Shown here piece after piece: positions 32,788-42,013 of a stretch of 64,000 bases of DNA (position 1 is the stretch's first letter; the number at the start of each line of letters is the position of its first letter). The notes beneath the pieces are model-generated. The model was not told the origin of the DNA. It searched no databases and saw only the letters and a program-made list of their open reading frames with translations. The position numbers and the translations under genes are program-made. The stretch is from Ignavibacteria bacterium. Lineage in GTDB: Bacteria; Bacteroidota; Ignavibacteria; Tepidaquicellales; Tepidaquicellaceae. Where the stretch lies: positions 888,177-952,176 of the forward strand of contig DATAJP010000002.1 in assembly GCA_036262055.1 (NCBI GenBank), written 5' to 3'.

Positions 32788-33849
32788 TTACCTTAGGACA
32801 GTCTTGTATAAGTTTGTAATTTTTTCAGCGATAGTCTGCATTGAGACTTCATTAATTTTTTTTCTTGAATCACTTCGTTCGTTTTTTAATAAGATATTTA
32901 TTGATTCCTTAGCAAGCAACTCCGGTTTATAATCAGTAACGATTGCTGAGTTCACAACTCCTTCGAGTCTTTCTTTTGTGTCACCGCAATTTACCGAAAC
33001 AATCGGAAGATTGCACGCCATTGCTTCTTTCACAGAGTTATTTGAACCTTCATGAAAAGATGTAAGAAGCATTAAATCAGCGGCGTTGTAATAATATACG
33101 AGTTTGTTATGCGGAATGTCTTTTAAAATCATTAGCTCGGATTCGGGAATTTTATTTTTAATTAACTTAAAGGTTTCTTCAGCAAGCGGCTGATTTTTCA
33201 CGTAAGCTCCCGAGCCGTTAAAAAATATTATTATTTTCTTATTCTTATCCAGTCCCAAAAACTCACGGGCCTCGTTTTTATCAATTACGTAAAATTGTGA
33301 AAGCTCGACTCCGTTCGGGATTACAGTCACCTTTTTCTGCGTATTTTTCCATAATTTTGTCTTCATATGCTCGCTTTTAGTAATGATTTCTTTAGCAAAC
33401 ACAGCGGATATTAAAGACATAATTCTTGAAATATTTCCGCTTAGATTATATTTGCCCGAAGAATTTACCGAACCGAGTAAATCACTCCCGCTAAAAGAAA
33501 TTACCACAGGTTTGTTTGAATACATTACCGCAATGAGGGAGCTCGATGCTCCCCAGAACACGTGAACCAAATCAGGATTTTCGTCTTTAATTAATTTTTT
33601 AATTTTGCGACCGGCATTTAAAAGATCTTTAATGGATTTTCTATTCGTCCAAAAACCGTATTTAATATCAACACCATTTTTTGCAAGCGATTCCATTTGC
33701 TGGAATGCATTTATAATATCTTTCTTAAGATAAGTATGCTCCTGCAAATCATTTAAACAAATTGCCTTTATATAGTTTTCATCAGAACTTAAAGAGTTTT
33801 CAGCAACAGGATCTCCGACATGAAGCATAAGAACTTTAATCTCTTTCAT
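32788..33849 (-). CDS. Family 4 glycosyltransferase
   Basis: 353 residues, GT-B fold. The C-terminal domain has VTVIPNGVELSQF, the ADLMLLTSFHEGSNNSVKEAMACNLPIV (E-x7-E) donor-binding motif and a final KITNLYKTV helix. It probably transfers a sugar to a lipid-linked precursor at the cytoplasmic face. It directly abuts the amidotransferase gene (stop of this gene next to the start of that one). Confidence 0.88.
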   Translation of the reverse strand: MKEIKVLMLHVGDPVAENSLSSDENYIKAICLNDLQEHTYLKKDIINAFQQMESLAKNGVDIKYGFWTNRKSIKDLLNAGRKIKKLIKDENPDLVHVFWGASSSLIAVMYSNKPVVISFSGSDLLGSVNSSGKYNLSGNISRIMSLISAVFAKEIITKSEHMKTKLWKNTQKKVTVIPNGVELSQFYVIDKNEAREFLGLDKNKKIIIFFNGSGAYVKNQPLAEETFKLIKNKIPESELMILKDIPHNKLVYYYNAADLMLLTSFHEGSNNSVKEAMACNLPIVSVNCGDTKERLEGVVNSAIVTDYKPELLAKESINILLKNERSDSRKKINEVSMQTIAEKITNLYKTVLR

Positions 33850-33854
33850 TCAAC

Positions 33855-34955
33855 CTAATCTTTAATTACAGAGTCAAAAACTGTGATGGATTTATTTACA
33901 AAATTTTCCATAGAATAATTTTCTTCAACAACTTTTCTTGAATTCTCCGACATGCTTTTTCTCAAATCATAATTGTTCATAAGAACAATAATTTTTTTAT
34001 ATAAGCAATCCAGATCTCCCGTTTTGCAAACAAATCCGGTTTCATTTTCTTTTACTATTAACCCCGCATCTCCTGCATCTGTTGTAACAACGGACTTTCC
34101 CGATGCCATTGCCTCAAGTATGACATTAGGGAACCCTTCATAATCGGAAGTCAATAAAAAAATATCCGCATTTGATAAATATTCATTTACATTTTCAACT
34201 TCACCTGCAAAAATGAAATTGTTTTGCAAACCATAAGAATTAATTTTTTGACGGTATTCTTCTAATAATTTCCCGTGTCCTAAGTGAACGTGCTTAATCT
34301 TAAAACCGTTTTCAGTCAGTTTTTTTATAACCTCAATAGCTAAATCAACTCGTTTGACTGGATTCAAAGTTCCAATGGAAATACTATTAATATATTCACC
34401 TTGTTCATGGTAGCCATATTTAATAGATGTAAAATCAATACCATTAGGGACAATAAAAACCTTCTTGAACTTAAAAATGAAATTAAACGCAAATCCTTTA
34501 TTGAAGTTTTTATTGTTTGAAATAAAATATTTCGGAAACAATACACACAAATAAACAAAAATCTTGTTTATGTCTTTTTCCGATTTTACTATCTGACTTC
34601 TGAAAGAACCTATTGCTTTGGCTTTACTGAATTTTGAGGCGAGCCATGAATAAAAGCTTAAATAAAAAGAATATGATATAATTAAATCAGCGCTGACCCT
34701 TTTATTTATTTTTCTAAGTAATAATGTTTTTTTTAAAGAACTTAAACTTGAATCAAGCTTAATCAATTCTACATTCATATCTGAAATTTCATCAGAATAC
34801 TTACTGCTTTTTTGATATTTAATATTGGCATCAGAATTCCACACAACAAGGGTGCAATTATATTTGTTTTGGATATTCTTCAGAAGATAATATAATTGCT
34901 TCTCCTGACCTCCTAAGCCCAAACTATCCGTTACAAAAAGAAGATTATGTCTCAA
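33855..34955 (-). CDS. Family 4 glycosyltransferase
   Basis: 366 residues. The GT-B pattern starts LLFVTDSLGLGGQEKQLYYLL, with IVPNGIDF, ISIGTLNPVKRVDLAIEV and the donor motif ADIFLLTSDYEGFPNVILEAMASGKSVV. It overlaps the polymerase gene by 11 bases. Acceptor and donor unknown. Confidence 0.9.
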   Translation of the reverse strand: MRHNLLFVTDSLGLGGQEKQLYYLLKNIQNKYNCTLVVWNSDANIKYQKSSKYSDEISDMNVELIKLDSSLSSLKKTLLLRKINKRVSADLIISYSFYLSFYSWLASKFSKAKAIGSFRSQIVKSEKDINKIFVYLCVLFPKYFISNNKNFNKGFAFNFIFKFKKVFIVPNGIDFTSIKYGYHEQGEYINSISIGTLNPVKRVDLAIEVIKKLTENGFKIKHVHLGHGKLLEEYRQKINSYGLQNNFIFAGEVENVNEYLSNADIFLLTSDYEGFPNVILEAMASGKSVVTTDAGDAGLIVKENETGFVCKTGDLDCLYKKIIVLMNNYDLRKSMSENSRKVVEENYSMENFVNKSITVFDSVIKD

Positions 34956-36396
34956 GTGCTTTCACCCTATTTGCTTCATTTACTTCTTTCGATTGATGCT
35001 TTGCAAGGTTAAAAGACGCAGCAACAATACCATATATAAACCATTCGATTTTATCATATATTCCCCATGCTCCAAAAAATCCGATTATAAGAACCGCGAT
35101 ATAATAATCCCGTATAGCATAGCTCATATACACCATAAATTTATTATTAATCCTCTTAAATATCCTTATAGTTTTTGAAAGATAATAAAAAACCATAAAA
35201 ATAATAAAAAAATATGACAATATTCCCGCAATCCCCATGTCAACAAGAATCTGAAGATAAAGATTATGCATTCTTGCTGCACGCATATATCCTAAGTCAA
35301 CAATCAATTCCTGAGAATTCATCATACCAACACCAAAAATAGGATTTGCCAAAAATAACTGAAATCCGTAAGCCCAAATAACGTTTCTTTCGGTAAAAAG
35401 TGTTCCTTCAAGTCCGGACTGCTCAAGACCTTCTTCTCCGCCTTTTAACAATATCTCAAGTGTGAACTCCGTTCCCTGAATTCGCTCCATAAGGGGCTGA
35501 GGTAATGTATTTACTACAATGTAAACTCCTATAACCACAAAAATCAAATATCTGAAAGTTTGAACATTAAGTCTGGTAAATTTTAAGAGCCAGATTATGG
35601 ATACGCCAATAACGGAACGCCGGCTCTCACTAAAAAATGTAGCAAATGTGCCCAGCAATGCCCATGCAAGAACGACAAGAGTTTGGAGTGCTTTTCTGTT
35701 AACGGCGGCAAGATAGCTGTATAAAGCAATAACAAATGGCAAAAAGTTAATTATTCTGTATGATGCAGGATAATATGCATCATCAGTAAATAAGAATTTA
35801 TAAAATGAAATGAAAACATAAAAAACAAATATTATGCATAGGAACACAATCAGACGTTTAAATATTCTTTCATTATTTATAACAGCAAACGTAAGAAAAT
35901 AAAATAACACATAAACAATATATCTGTAAAGTTGTCTGACACTCGGGTCTGCATATGACGAGGAAACTGTGGAAATAATTGAAAGGAACAAAAAAATTAA
36001 TAATGAAAGTTCAAGAATTCCAATATTAAAATTCGCTTTAAAATACCGGGCTAATTTTTTATTTATTAAAAAAGAAAAAAACGTTACAAATCCGAAAAGA
36101 TTGGTCAGTAGAAAAAAATAATTTGCCATCTTCTCGTAATCATAATTAAACCCCAGAATATTGCCGGTGACTGAGTCACCGATTAACATAAATCCGACGA
36201 ATAAAAAATAAAGAAGTTCGGTTTTTTGATACAAAAAAATTAGCGCGAAAACCGCCATGAATGAACCGAGTATAATCTGCAGATTAAGCTCTGAAAACAC
36301 TCCACCGACAAAGGTTACTATGTATATTAACATAGTAAATAAAAATAGCTTAACCGGGTGAACAAAAATATTTATGCTCTGACCGCTACTTGTCAA
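34945..36396 (-). CDS. Wzy/O-antigen ligase-like polymerase
   Basis: 483 residues with about ten to twelve membrane helices and a large periplasmic loop (about 300-370) that holds the conserved NPIFGVGMMNSQ and ARMHNLYLQILVDMGIAGILSYF segments, the signature of Wzy_C/O-antigen ligases. It would polymerise or ligate the glycan on the periplasmic side. It overlaps both neighbours by 11 bases. Polymerase and ligase cannot be told apart from sequence. Confidence 0.82.
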   Translation of the reverse strand: MTSSGQSINIFVHPVKLFLFTMLIYIVTFVGGVFSELNLQIILGSFMAVFALIFLYQKTELLYFLFVGFMLIGDSVTGNILGFNYDYEKMANYFFLLTNLFGFVTFFSFLINKKLARYFKANFNIGILELSLLIFLFLSIISTVSSSYADPSVRQLYRYIVYVLFYFLTFAVINNERIFKRLIVFLCIIFVFYVFISFYKFLFTDDAYYPASYRIINFLPFVIALYSYLAAVNRKALQTLVVLAWALLGTFATFFSESRRSVIGVSIIWLLKFTRLNVQTFRYLIFVVIGVYIVVNTLPQPLMERIQGTEFTLEILLKGGEEGLEQSGLEGTLFTERNVIWAYGFQLFLANPIFGVGMMNSQELIVDLGYMRAARMHNLYLQILVDMGIAGILSYFFIIFMVFYYLSKTIRIFKRINNKFMVYMSYAIRDYYIAVLIIGFFGAWGIYDKIEWFIYGIVAASFNLAKHQSKEVNEANRVKALET

Positions 36397-37726
36397 TTTC
36401 TACCTTAATGAATTTAATATTAAATGTTTTTAAAGTTTCAAATATTGCATAAAATGAACATATAATAACTACGGAATCAACAGGCACTCGGTAACGGAAT
36501 CTTGCATGGGCTAAAAAAACGTGTATTATAGTCTGCATTACCAACAAAATCAAAAGAAACATTCCTTTAGAATTTTTATGTTTGAAAATTAAAACAATGC
36601 TAATTAATAAAAATGGTAATAATACTCCATACGAAAGAATGAATAATATATTATTTCGTGTTGACCATGCTTTTTGATACCGGAATCCGTTTGCAACATA
36701 ATAATCGTTAAACCTTGCCGGCGACCAAAGGTCAATAAATTCCGAAAAATAATTTTCGATTGTTCCATAAGCTCGAGGGATATTGCCTTTGCTGATTCCT
36801 TCGTTCATATTTCTTAAGAATCTTACATTACTTTTTATTTCATACCCTGCTAATATAGAATCTCTAATGCCTTCATATAAAGGTATCATCTTTCTGCTGT
36901 AAGGACTTATCTCATAAAAATCATGTTCATCTTGCGGATATCCTAAGAGTTTATCGGTAAACTTTGCAGTCCGTTCGGTCAGCACTATGGGTCTTCCATA
37001 AACATTGTAATTTCTTATTGTCCAGGGAATCATTAACATCGCAACTATTAAAAGGAAAAAAGCCGGCTTTATAAAACGTGAACTGTCTTTTGACTTATTT
37101 AGAAAGACATATCCTAAAAGAAACACAGGAAAAAACGAAAAATATCTTTCATCCATATGGATAAAAAATGCAAAAACTACTGAAGCTAAAATTAAATATT
37201 TTAATCCATCTTTTCTGTTTAAGCTTTTTAAAAAAAGAAGCACAGTCAGGATAAAAAGAAACTGCATCCAGCTTTCTTTGAGAATAAAAGGAAGCTCAAC
37301 GTAATAAGGAATATAAATGATTGCCCAGAGCGATGAAAGAAAAGCTACATTAACATCAAATACTATTTTAGCCACATAATAAATAATAACCGGAATGAGA
37401 GCGCTGACGATAGAATTTAAAATAATTACAGCCAGATAATTTTTCCCGAAAATCAAAAATACAGCTGCGATTATCCATGGAAACACGGGTCCGACTTCCG
37501 CAGGTCCTACAGGAAGCTTTCCAACAAAAGGTCCTTGCTGAAGGACATAATCTGCATAAGTCAAATAATCAAAATCATCAGCCCACTTCTCGGTGCCGAA
37601 GATATAAAAATTAACAATACTATATACTACACGAAATATGCAGGAAATTAAAAAAACATACAGTAAAAGTTTTTTTTCGGAAATGTTGAAGCGTTTGTTA
37701 AAAAAGGTTAATCTCAATATATTCAT
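36386..37726 (-). CDS. Membrane glycosyltransferase of the GT39/ArnT type
   Basis: 446 residues with about ten membrane helices. The first periplasmic loop has KWADDFDYLTYADYVLQQG with the acidic pair expected of GT-C enzymes, and AYRYRVPVD-like ARFRYRVPVD occurs near the end. These enzymes use polyprenyl-phosphate sugars as donors on the periplasmic side. A polyprenol-type GT2 (42014-42964) in the same cluster could make the donor. Confidence 0.78.
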   Translation of the reverse strand: MNILRLTFFNKRFNISEKKLLLYVFLISCIFRVVYSIVNFYIFGTEKWADDFDYLTYADYVLQQGPFVGKLPVGPAEVGPVFPWIIAAVFLIFGKNYLAVIILNSIVSALIPVIIYYVAKIVFDVNVAFLSSLWAIIYIPYYVELPFILKESWMQFLFILTVLLFLKSLNRKDGLKYLILASVVFAFFIHMDERYFSFFPVFLLGYVFLNKSKDSSRFIKPAFFLLIVAMLMIPWTIRNYNVYGRPIVLTERTAKFTDKLLGYPQDEHDFYEISPYSRKMIPLYEGIRDSILAGYEIKSNVRFLRNMNEGISKGNIPRAYGTIENYFSEFIDLWSPARFNDYYVANGFRYQKAWSTRNNILFILSYGVLLPFLLISIVLIFKHKNSKGMFLLILLVMQTIIHVFLAHARFRYRVPVDSVVIICSFYAIFETLKTFNIKFIKVEIDK

Positions 37727-38493
37727 TTTTTTCTAACAACTGTGATACCCCAACAAGAAATCAGCTTGAATTGAAATTTTTGTATGAAGCGGTCTATAGG
37801 AAGCAAAACCGGGGCGTAATATTTTATTAAATTAATCGGAATTCTAAAAGCAATACTCTCATGAACAAGCAGGTAACCAATATTACCTCCGTATTTTATT
37901 TTTAAGAAATCAAATTTATTACTAAAATCCTGTTTAATTTTGTTTATATCAATCGACTGTTCGTTTTCCTCGAAATATTTATTGTCGGTTTTATACCAGA
38001 GTTTCCTAAAATAATCCATAATAGAACCCGCTGCAGGTTCCCAAATCATGTATTTCCCGCCGGGCTTGAGTATGCGGTGAATTTCATTTATTGCTTCATT
38101 GACACGCGGATGAAGGTGATGAAGTGAATCAGAAATTATAAAATCAAATGTATTATTGGCAAAACCCGTATCAAGAATCGATGCGCAGACAATTTTCGTT
38201 TTAGGATAACGCTTGGCAAAAAGAGAACATTGACCTTCGGAAATGTCAAGCCCTGTTACATTTGCACCTTTATTTAAAAAATATTGTGTATTTTGTCCAT
38301 TACCACACATTGCATCAAGAACATTAGCTCCTTTTAGGTCAATGCCTTTAAGAATATAATCAAAAAGGTCGTACCTGTACTTTAAAGAATATTTTTCCGA
38401 ATAATGTTTATCATAATCTTCAGCAATGGAATTATAATATTCTTTCTGCTTAGCTTCTTCTTCCGATAATTTTTTATGAGTAATTTCCGACAT
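37723..38493 (-). CDS. SAM-dependent methyltransferase
   Basis: 256 residues. NVLDAMCGNGQNTQYFL is motif I, VTGLDISEGQ follows, then FDFIISDSLHHLHPRVNEAINEIHRILKPGGKYMIWEPA. It overlaps the GT39-like gene by 4 bases (ATGA) and the flippase-like gene by 20. The target is probably a glycan residue or lipid carrier intermediate. Confidence 0.85.
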   Translation of the reverse strand: MSEITHKKLSEEEAKQKEYYNSIAEDYDKHYSEKYSLKYRYDLFDYILKGIDLKGANVLDAMCGNGQNTQYFLNKGANVTGLDISEGQCSLFAKRYPKTKIVCASILDTGFANNTFDFIISDSLHHLHPRVNEAINEIHRILKPGGKYMIWEPAAGSIMDYFRKLWYKTDNKYFEENEQSIDINKIKQDFSNKFDFLKIKYGGNIGYLLVHESIAFRIPINLIKYYAPVLLPIDRFIQKFQFKLISCWGITVVRKK

Positions 38494-39469
38494 TCCTAGA
38501 GCTGAAATTTAAAAGTGTATTTTTTATTTCTTTAAAAGAAAAATGTTCACTATTGATGTGGACATAATATAATCCGACGGTGAACGTCAAAAATAGAATT
38601 ATGACACGTGTATATAGGCTTATAAAAACACCATCAACAAAATTATTGCTTATCAAATAAAACAATCCGCCGTTTGCAAGTTCCTGTAAGCCGAAATTTC
38701 CCGGAATAATTCTTATTATTTCAAGGAATTCAGTAAGCAGTGAAATAAGAACAACATCCAGGTAATCATAATTAAAATTAAAATTTACAATCAGAAAATA
38801 ATACCATCCGCTAAGGCAAATCAATCTCAATACATAAATCAGCACGGAGCCGATTATCAGAGAAGGATTTTTCCATAAATTGTTTATGAAGGCATTTGAT
38901 TCTAAAAGAATATTTTTTATTTTACCTAAGAAACTGCTGTCTGTTGTTTTGACTTTGCCTGAAATTTTTGCAAAAGCTACGAACATCAAAGGACTCAGCA
39001 AAAACAGCAAGGAAATAATTACAAATTCAGGTCTATAGTTGAACTTATAGGAATAAACTAAACCGGTTATTCCGCAAAAAATGAACGATACAAAATAACT
39101 AAACAAAGAAATCGACAAAGTATTTTTTAAACCGACATTATATTTTGATTTAATAATAAAAGATAAATATAATATTCCACCTTTAGGAATTATGTATCCC
39201 CATAAACTTTGTCCGAACGGGAATGCAAGAATATCAATGAACTTAAATTTAACATTGTCAAGTTTTTTCAGAACATAAACAATCTGCAAACCGCCGATTA
39301 TGTAAAATACCCAGCAAAAAAGAATTGATACCACAAAATCAAATACGGTAATATTCTTTAATAAGCTTAAGTAATCATTCTTTATAACGATATAAACGGC
39401 AAATCCCAGAAATATAATGGAAATAAAATATCTGGAAAATTTTTTAAGATTATTTCCGAAATTTGACAA
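38474..39469 (-). CDS. Lysylphosphatidylglycerol-synthase-type (UPF0104) membrane protein
   Basis: 331 residues with about eight membrane helices. LWGYIIPKGGILYL and IPGNFGLQELANGGLFYLI are conserved elements of the LPG_synthase_TM domain. Members move or modify lipids and often sit in glycan clusters. It is not a Wzx flippase. The stop lies 2 bases from the HisF-like gene start. Confidence 0.78.
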   Translation of the reverse strand: MSNFGNNLKKFSRYFISIIFLGFAVYIVIKNDYLSLLKNITVFDFVVSILFCWVFYIIGGLQIVYVLKKLDNVKFKFIDILAFPFGQSLWGYIIPKGGILYLSFIIKSKYNVGLKNTLSISLFSYFVSFIFCGITGLVYSYKFNYRPEFVIISLLFLLSPLMFVAFAKISGKVKTTDSSFLGKIKNILLESNAFINNLWKNPSLIIGSVLIYVLRLICLSGWYYFLIVNFNFNYDYLDVVLISLLTEFLEIIRIIPGNFGLQELANGGLFYLISNNFVDGVFISLYTRVIILFLTFTVGLYYVHINSEHFSFKEIKNTLLNFSSRNVGNYS

Positions 39470-39471
39470 TA

Positions 39472-40233
39472 TTAATTAAATATTTTTTCTAACTCTTTTT
39501 CGGTCGGGTAATTAATTAATACAGCTCTTCTGGGGCCGTGAAATACAAACATGCTTCCTGCCGCGACCGCAGAGGCATGTCCTTCGTCAACAGCTTCCCT
39601 GAAATGCTCAAACGTTCCCGCTCCGCCGATTGCAATAACCGGAATGGTTACGTTATCGGCAATTTGTCTTATAAGATTCACGTCATAGCCCGTCATTGTT
39701 CCGTCTTTATCAATCGAGTTTATTAAAATTTCACCTGCTCCCGCCTGTTCCATTTTCTTAGCATGTTCAACAGGGTCTATTGAAGTTTTTTGCGTTCCGG
39801 ATTTTGTGAACATCTGATATTTTCCGAATAAATTTTTCTTCACGTCTATGGAAACTACCACGCTCTGGTTGCCTGAATATTCAGCAGCTTTATTCACAAG
39901 CTCCGGGTCATTCACGGAGTTTGTATTAATGATTATTTTTTCAGCTCCCGAGCCGAGAATTCTTTTTACTTCTTCAATTGACTTAATTCCACCGCCGACA
40001 GCAAAAGGCATAAATGCTTCTTTGCCAATTCTTTTTACAAGCTCAATATCTATCAGGCGGTTTTCCTTAGATGCAGTGATATCAAGAAACGCAAGTTCAT
40101 CAGCCTCAAGTTCATTAAAAATTTTTACTGCATTAATAGGGTCACCTATGTATGTAGGGTCTTTGAACTTAACCGTCTTAACTAATCCAAGATGCTTCAA
40201 CAATAAACACGGAATAACTCTGGGTCTGAACAT
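39472..40233 (-). CDS. HisF-like subunit of the sugar amidotransferase system (WbuZ type)
   Basis: 253 residues, (beta/alpha)8 barrel with VGGGIKSIEEV, SIDVKKN and GGAGTFEHFREAV. In histidine-pathway HisF the N-terminal PCLDV supplies a catalytic Asp at 11; here it is PCLLL, so that Asp is Leu11. The second Asp (VSIDV) remains. This matches the glycan-associated HisF paralogues that channel ammonia to WbpG-type enzymes instead of making imidazole glycerol phosphate. It is encoded between the HisH-like gene and the rest of the cluster and overlaps the HisH-like gene by 1 base. Confidence 0.88.
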   Translation of the reverse strand: MFRPRVIPCLLLKHLGLVKTVKFKDPTYIGDPINAVKIFNELEADELAFLDITASKENRLIDIELVKRIGKEAFMPFAVGGGIKSIEEVKRILGSGAEKIIINTNSVNDPELVNKAAEYSGNQSVVVSIDVKKNLFGKYQMFTKSGTQKTSIDPVEHAKKMEQAGAGEILINSIDKDGTMTGYDVNLIRQIADNVTIPVIAIGGAGTFEHFREAVDEGHASAVAAGSMFVFHGPRRAVLINYPTEKELEKIFN

Positions 40234-40865
40234 TAATTTACTTTCTCAATAAAATTTTTAATAATGTTCAGCCCGATGCTGTGGCTTTTTTCGGGATGAA
40301 ACTGCGTTCCGTAAATGTTGCCTTTGTTCACTCCCGAGACAAACTCGTTTCCATATTCGGTTTTCAATAAAACATCACTTTCATTTTTACATTGTACAAA
40401 ATATGAGTGCACAAAATAAAAAGCAGGGTTCTCGTCTTTTTCAAGAATGTCCGTCATCAATACATTATCTTTTTTAGTTACATCAACAGTGTTCCAGCCG
40501 ATGTGAGGAACACGGTATTTGTGATGCGCATCGCCGGGGAATTCAAATCGTTTTGTTTCTGCATCAATCCATCCGAATCCTTCGGTATCACCCTCTTCGC
40601 TATGTTTTGTAAATAACTGCATGCCGAGACAAATGCCGAGTATCGGCGTTTTGTCCTCGAGAACTTTTTTATTAAGAATGTCATAGTACCCAAGCTCTTT
40701 TAATCTTTTCATCCCGCTTCCGAAATGTCCGACTCCAGGTAAAAGCAACTTATCGGCATTCAAAATGTCTTCTTTGCTTTCGGAAATTTTTGCAGAATAA
40801 TTTAAACGCTCTATTGCCTTAAGAACCGAGTGCAAATTCCCCATGCCGTAGTTTATTATTACCAT
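40233..40865 (-). CDS. HisH-like glutaminase subunit of the sugar amidotransferase system
   Basis: 210 residues, class I glutamine amidotransferase. The nucleophile is Cys79 in GICLGMQ, and the His/Glu pair lies in FHPEKSH near residue 192. It releases ammonia from glutamine for the HisF-like subunit and then the WbpG-like enzyme encoded 5 bases upstream. The three-gene order (WbpG, HisH, HisF) is the known arrangement for sugar acetamido/amidino modification in O-antigen loci. Confidence 0.9.
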   Translation of the reverse strand: MVIINYGMGNLHSVLKAIERLNYSAKISESKEDILNADKLLLPGVGHFGSGMKRLKELGYYDILNKKVLEDKTPILGICLGMQLFTKHSEEGDTEGFGWIDAETKRFEFPGDAHHKYRVPHIGWNTVDVTKKDNVLMTDILEKDENPAFYFVHSYFVQCKNESDVLLKTEYGNEFVSGVNKGNIYGTQFHPEKSHSIGLNIIKNFIEKVN

Positions 40866-40870
40866 ATTAT

Positions 40871-42001
40871 TTAATCCTTTCCTATATATTTCATGTAAAG
40901 CAGCTCTGGAAAAAGCCCCATATTGACAAGCATCCTGATTGGTTTTTTAAATGTCTGAAGCGTGCTGAAATATGTTTTGTAATCCTTAAAAGATTTAACG
41001 GGATAATTATAAATTTTTTCAAATTCATCTTTAGTTAAACCAAGCTTATCAATAGTATAATCAACAACGCGTTTATCATATTCTGTCGGGTTGTTTTTAA
41101 AATCCGCCATAGCTTCATCGCGCGTTAATAATCCTTCTCTTATCATTGCGGAATATTCGGTTTTTCTTTTGTCAATACCGAACTTTTGCGGGAGCAAAAA
41201 TGCATGATAAAAAATTGTGTAATATGTTTCATGATGATGAGCGCCGTAATCAATCCATCCGAGTTCTTCCGTAAGGAACGGTTTGACTTTCGGCTTCACG
41301 TAATCATAATAATTCAGAAAAGGAACGACTTTTACCCCTTTTACAAATGTATAATAAAGCAAATCCTTTGCGAGAAAATTAGGAAACGTTTTCATCTTAA
41401 CTTTACCGAACTGCTTCTGAACATTTTCTATGTATTTTCCGTCAATGCATGACCAGCTGAGAGGAGAAATACCTTCGGTCCTGAATGAATGACCGTTTAA
41501 TACATATTTAACTCCTTCATCGCCTGCTACTCTTATAAGCACGGACATTATAGCAACATCAGTCGGAACTTCAGCATCGGGTGTCGATGCTTTCAGAAAC
41601 GAAATCTGAATATTTTTAAACTCTTCCCAGTCAAGAACATGAGTATATAAATCAACATTAAGTTTTTTACAAGCATTTTTAATATTCTGAACCGCGATTT
41701 CAGAGTCCCAACCGTTATCAAGATGAACGGCAAGAGGTCTTAAACCTAATTTAACGGCATTATATAATGCAAAAGTACTGTCGGTACCTCCGCTTACGCC
41801 CATTATGCAATCATATTTTTTGCCTTTACCGGATTCTTTAACATCAGCAATTAATTTCTCGAAAGCCTTTTTACCTTCTTCATTCAAAGGGTAAAGCTCA
41901 TTTAACCTGTCATGCATTTTACAATATTGGCAAACACCATTTTCATCGAATATAATCTCTGAAACCGTTTCATCCATCATGCATCTTGAACAAATTCTCA
42001 T
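40871..42001 (-). CDS. wbpG: N-acetyl sugar amidotransferase (WbpG/PseA family)
   Basis: 376 residues. The zinc knuckle is complete (Cys4, Cys7, Cys24, Cys27: CSRC and CQYC), and the ATP-pyrophosphatase loop GVSGGTDST follows near residue 67. The enzyme uses ATP and ammonia from the HisH/HisF-like pair encoded directly downstream to amidate or amidinate a sugar such as a uronic acid N-acetyl derivative, or in the PseA branch a pseudaminic acid. A second, divergent copy is at 31651-32787. Confidence 0.9.
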   Translation of the reverse strand: MRICSRCMMDETVSEIIFDENGVCQYCKMHDRLNELYPLNEEGKKAFEKLIADVKESGKGKKYDCIMGVSGGTDSTFALYNAVKLGLRPLAVHLDNGWDSEIAVQNIKNACKKLNVDLYTHVLDWEEFKNIQISFLKASTPDAEVPTDVAIMSVLIRVAGDEGVKYVLNGHSFRTEGISPLSWSCIDGKYIENVQKQFGKVKMKTFPNFLAKDLLYYTFVKGVKVVPFLNYYDYVKPKVKPFLTEELGWIDYGAHHHETYYTIFYHAFLLPQKFGIDKRKTEYSAMIREGLLTRDEAMADFKNNPTEYDKRVVDYTIDKLGLTKDEFEKIYNYPVKSFKDYKTYFSTLQTFKKPIRMLVNMGLFPELLYMKYIGKD

Positions 42002-42013
42002 AAATATATTAAA

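Noticed and set aside
38474-39469. UPF0104 membrane protein as the Wzx flippase
   Set aside because: The motifs are those of the LPG-synthase membrane domain, and the helix number and pattern do not fit MATE/Wzx proteins.
39472-40865. HisF and HisH as histidine biosynthesis genes
   Set aside because: The HisF-like protein lacks the catalytic Asp (PCLLL), and the pair sits beside a WbpG-type enzyme in a glycan cluster with no other his genes.
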